From Hydrogenothermaceae bacterium (lineage in GTDB: Bacteria > Aquificota > Aquificia > Aquificales > Hydrogenothermaceae): a stretch of DNA of 12,351 nt. Shown piece after piece: positions 12,199 through 12,351 of this stretch (positions are counted from its first letter, which is position 1; each line of letters begins with the position of its first letter). The notes under the pieces were generated by a model. That model was not told the origin of the DNA and ran no database searches. It saw nothing but the letters and a program-made list of their open reading frames with translations. Location of the stretch: the NCBI GenBank assembly GCA_015490675.1, contig WFXI01000276.1, positions 1-12,351 on the forward strand, given 5' to 3'. The translations under genes and the position numbers were made by a program.

Positions 12199-12351
12199 AT
12201 GCGTAAACTGGTAGGTTCTGCACTACTTGCATCGGCTGTTTTATCAACAGCTGCATTTGCTACTAATGGGGTTAATTTAATTGGAGTATCACCAGCTTCA
12301 AGAGCAATGGGTGGTATTGGTGTAGGTTCAGAAGTTGGAGCTACTGATGCA
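12199..12351 (+). CDS. OmpP1/FadL-family outer-membrane porin, 3'-truncated by the window edge
   Basis: The first 51 codons of a secreted protein. A signal peptide (MRKLVGSALLASAVLSTAAFA, 21 residues) has a basic start, a hydrophobic core and an AFA cleavage site. The mature start TNGVNLIGVSPASRAMGGIGVG is characteristic of the OmpP1/FadL/TodX beta-barrel family, whose N-terminus plugs the barrel and which carries fatty acids or hydrophobic compounds across the outer membrane. The substrate cannot be judged from this fragment. GGAGG at 12186-12190 lies 8 nt before the ATG, and a consensus promoter is found about 90-120 bp upstream, so strong expression is likely. The reading frame runs off the window end intact. 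Confidence 0.85.
   Translation, partial: MRKLVGSALLASAVLSTAAFATNGVNLIGVSPASRAMGGIGVGSEVGATDA

Noticed and set aside
12068..12256. Minus-strand open frame of 62 codons
   Set aside because: It covers the porin promoter, leader and signal-peptide codons in antisense; its Ile/Phe/Lys-rich translation is what AT-rich non-coding DNA gives.
1..12351. CRISPR arrays, insertion sequences and integration sites
   Set aside because: No regularly spaced repeats, transposase-like frames or terminal repeats were seen anywhere in the window.

Overview
The window is AT-rich (roughly one third G+C by eye), densely coded and bacterial. The genes for Kdo activation (kdsB), a FadL/OmpP1-type porin and MotA/MotB stators point to a motile, Gram-negative-type cell. 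The Lys/Glu/Ile-rich proteins and the pairing of one motA with two motB genes suggest a thermophilic member of the Aquificales, most likely Hydrogenothermaceae (Sulfurihydrogenibium-like). That placement is inference from sequence style and gene content, because the window has no rRNA.

Layout. (1) 1-2652, plus strand: 3' part of argF, a GltD/NfnL-type iron-sulfur flavoprotein, an 87-residue two-helix membrane protein and a 32-residue single-helix protein. (2) 2655-3392, minus: kdsB, convergent with block 1 and separated from it by 2 bp. (3) 3496-4521, plus: an AmmeMemoRadiSam-type radical SAM enzyme, divergent from kdsB across a short promoter region. (4) 10671 down to 4523, minus: a compact nine-gene run in the order endonuclease III-like glycosylase, plsC, MNT nucleotidyltransferase, HEPN protein, ispH, membrane-anchored PilZ protein, motA, motB (canonical), motB (divergent). 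Gaps are 25 bp or less and several genes overlap or abut. (5) 10713-11923, plus: yebC-ruvC with an ATGA overlap. (6) 11924-12198: a non-coding stretch with a GC hairpin, a very G-rich tract and a strong plus-strand promoter. (7) 12199-end, plus: the signal peptide and start of an OmpP1/FadL-family porin.

How the genes work together. The motA/motB/motB/PilZ set is a flagellar stator module with a built-in c-di-GMP sensor. The MNT and HEPN genes form a probable toxin-antitoxin pair inserted between housekeeping genes plsC and ispH, with ATGA coupling to plsC. yebC-ruvC is a common bacterial pairing. The least expected signal is at 11917-11993. Read on the minus strand, the GC hairpin followed by a T-tract is an intrinsic terminator with no minus-strand protein gene to serve. 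Just upstream of it lies a pyrimidine tract with repeated CCTCC cores. This suggests a small RNA whose accessible part mimics the anti-Shine-Dalgarno sequence. It is a hypothesis, not a demonstrated RNA.
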